From the NCBI RefSeq assembly GCF_913776295.1, contig NZ_CAJYOJ010000032.1:1-63915 (forward strand): a stretch of DNA of 63,915 nucleotides, read 5' to 3'. The translations under genes and the position numbers were made by a program. Numbering within the stretch: the stretch's first letter is position 1; each line of letters opens with the position of its first letter. This DNA comes from an uncultured Pedobacter sp. (GTDB lineage: Bacteria > Bacteroidota > Bacteroidia > Sphingobacteriales > Sphingobacteriaceae). Shown here piece after piece: positions 63,287-63,915 of this stretch. The notes beneath the pieces are model-generated. The model ran no database searches, was not told the origin of the DNA, and saw only the letters and a program-made list of their open reading frames with translations.

Positions 63287-63589
63287 TTATAATTCGGTAT
63301 TAATGATATTGCTTAATTTTTTTAAACCTTCTTTATTTCTTTTGTAATATGTCCATTGGCCGAGGCGTGTGGAACAAATTAAATCGGCGCGCTGTAAAAT
63401 AGAAAGGTATTCGGAAATAGTACTTTGCGATAAACCACTCTTGATCTGGATCTGCCCCACACAAACACCCACATTTTCGAAATCGGCATTTGGCTGTTCC
63501 GGAAAATGCAACTCAGGCTCTTTTAACCAGGTTAAAATCTGTAAGCGTGTTTTGTTTGAAAGGGCTTTGAATATTTCTACTTGATCCAT
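63287..63589 (-). CDS. ArsR-family winged-helix regulator
   Basis: A 100-aa regulator: EIFKALSNKTRLQILTWLKEP, then GVCVGQIQIKSGLSQSTISEYLSILQRADLICSTRLGQWTYYKRN. Cysteines in GVCVG and LICST might sense electrophiles, the substrates of the downstream reductase; there is no classical CVC metal site. ATG 63589 is used. First gene of a two-gene operon. Confidence 0.9.
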   Translation of the reverse strand: MDQVEIFKALSNKTRLQILTWLKEPELHFPEQPNADFENVGVCVGQIQIKSGLSQSTISEYLSILQRADLICSTRLGQWTYYKRNKEGLKKLSNIINTEL

Positions 63590-63915
63590 GTCACAAATAT
63601 ATATCGACTTTTCCCGATATACCAATTAAACGATTAAAGTTTACAATTGGATGTAAAACTAAATGGATGGAGAAAAATGGAATATAGTAAATTCTCAGAA
63701 TTAAAAGATGCGTCGCTTTGCTACCATTGACGTTATTTTGTTATCATTTGATAGTTAGACACTTGTGCACAATTCATTTCCGTCTAACAAGGCCTTCGCA
63801 CTGGGTCTCCGTTCTACTTAAGTCCGGCCTAACAAATTTTTCGGACTCCACCGACCAAGCCCTATTACTGGCTTTGAAAGAAAAATTTTCAGCCGGCATT
63901 TTTTGTTACTTTTTG
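63590..63915. repeat. Window end: gene-free, repeat fragments
   Basis: AAGATGCGTCGCTTTGCTACCATTGAC (given in parts: AAGATGCGTCGC at about 63704 and CTACCATTGAC at about 63719) resembles 19498-19520. The last 60 nt (CAGCCGGCATTTTTTGTTACTTTTT) look like the edge of another intergenic element. No gene is visible. Confidence 0.4.

Noticed and set aside
63770..63860. Possible tRNA-like or structured RNA near the window end
   Set aside because: Scattered GC-rich words do not fold into a cloverleaf with the conserved tRNA bases; it resembles the edge of an intergenic repeat.

Overview
The window looks like a chromosomal segment of a Bacteroidota bacterium of the family Sphingobacteriaceae, most likely Pedobacter or a close relative. 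The basis is low to moderate GC, perfect TAnnTTTG promoter boxes, a menaquinone-type sdhCAB operon, many TonB/plug/M56/beta-barrel proteins, paired DUF1501/DUF1800 proteins, a RAYT-type transposase with its palindromes, and many short dispersed intergenic repeats. No rRNA, tRNA, CRISPR array, prophage or plasmid function is visible. The genus is an inference from gene content; no marker gene was compared.

Layout. 0.2-3.6 kb: a tryptophan operon, trpE, a PchB/AroQ-type chorismate mutase, trpG and trpC, preceded by a leader that reads like a textbook trp attenuator (short ORF with Trp codons, antiterminator, terminator). 3.7-8.1 kb: hflX, rbfA, a hemolysin-III family protein, an M23 peptidase-like protein, a TonB-C-like protein and a small membrane protein. 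8.1-11.2 kb: a lipid kinase divergent from an App1-type phosphatase, then YccF and a small secreted protein. 11.3-16.1 kb: DUF1501/DUF1800, aat, DUF1080 and DUF2892 proteins. 16.4-25.6 kb: an SNF2 helicase and a three-gene RND efflux operon. 26-31.5 kb: dapF, a Do-type protease, a cysteine-rich four-helix protein, a cold-shock protein and a redoxin-like lipoprotein without its cysteines. 32-35.5 kb: sdhCAB.

35.9-46.7 kb is the signalling-rich part. It holds (i) a BlaI / M56-peptidase operon in which the M56 protein carries two TonB-C modules and a TonB-receptor plug module, followed by separate plug-repeat and TonB-C proteins; (ii) a four-gene operon of an unknown 125-aa protein, a multi-pass membrane protein, a histidine kinase and a LuxR-type response regulator; (iii) a lone LuxR-type HTH protein; (iv) a LytS/LytTR two-component system divergent from a small membrane protein plus ABC exporter, with a 9-12-9 direct repeat of LytTR type in the shared intergenic region.

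46.8-63.6 kb: plsC-like acyltransferase, a broken RAYT transposase with three copies of a two-palindrome module and a 102-bp tandem repeat, a NUDIX hydrolase, a TonB-dependent receptor, a D-2-hydroxyacid dehydrogenase, OsmC, an M1 peptidase, greA (with a strong terminator hairpin in its leader), HIT, a Yx(FWY)xxD-repeat lipoprotein divergent from an ECF sigma factor and a putative anti-sigma/beta-barrel fusion, pirin, about 1.3 kb of inverted-repeat elements, and an old yellow enzyme with an ArsR-type regulator.

The most rewarding points are the trp attenuator and its chorismate mutase passenger, the greA leader terminator, the LytTR operator with its ABC/small-protein target, the M56-TonB-plug operon, and the RAYT/palindrome locus.
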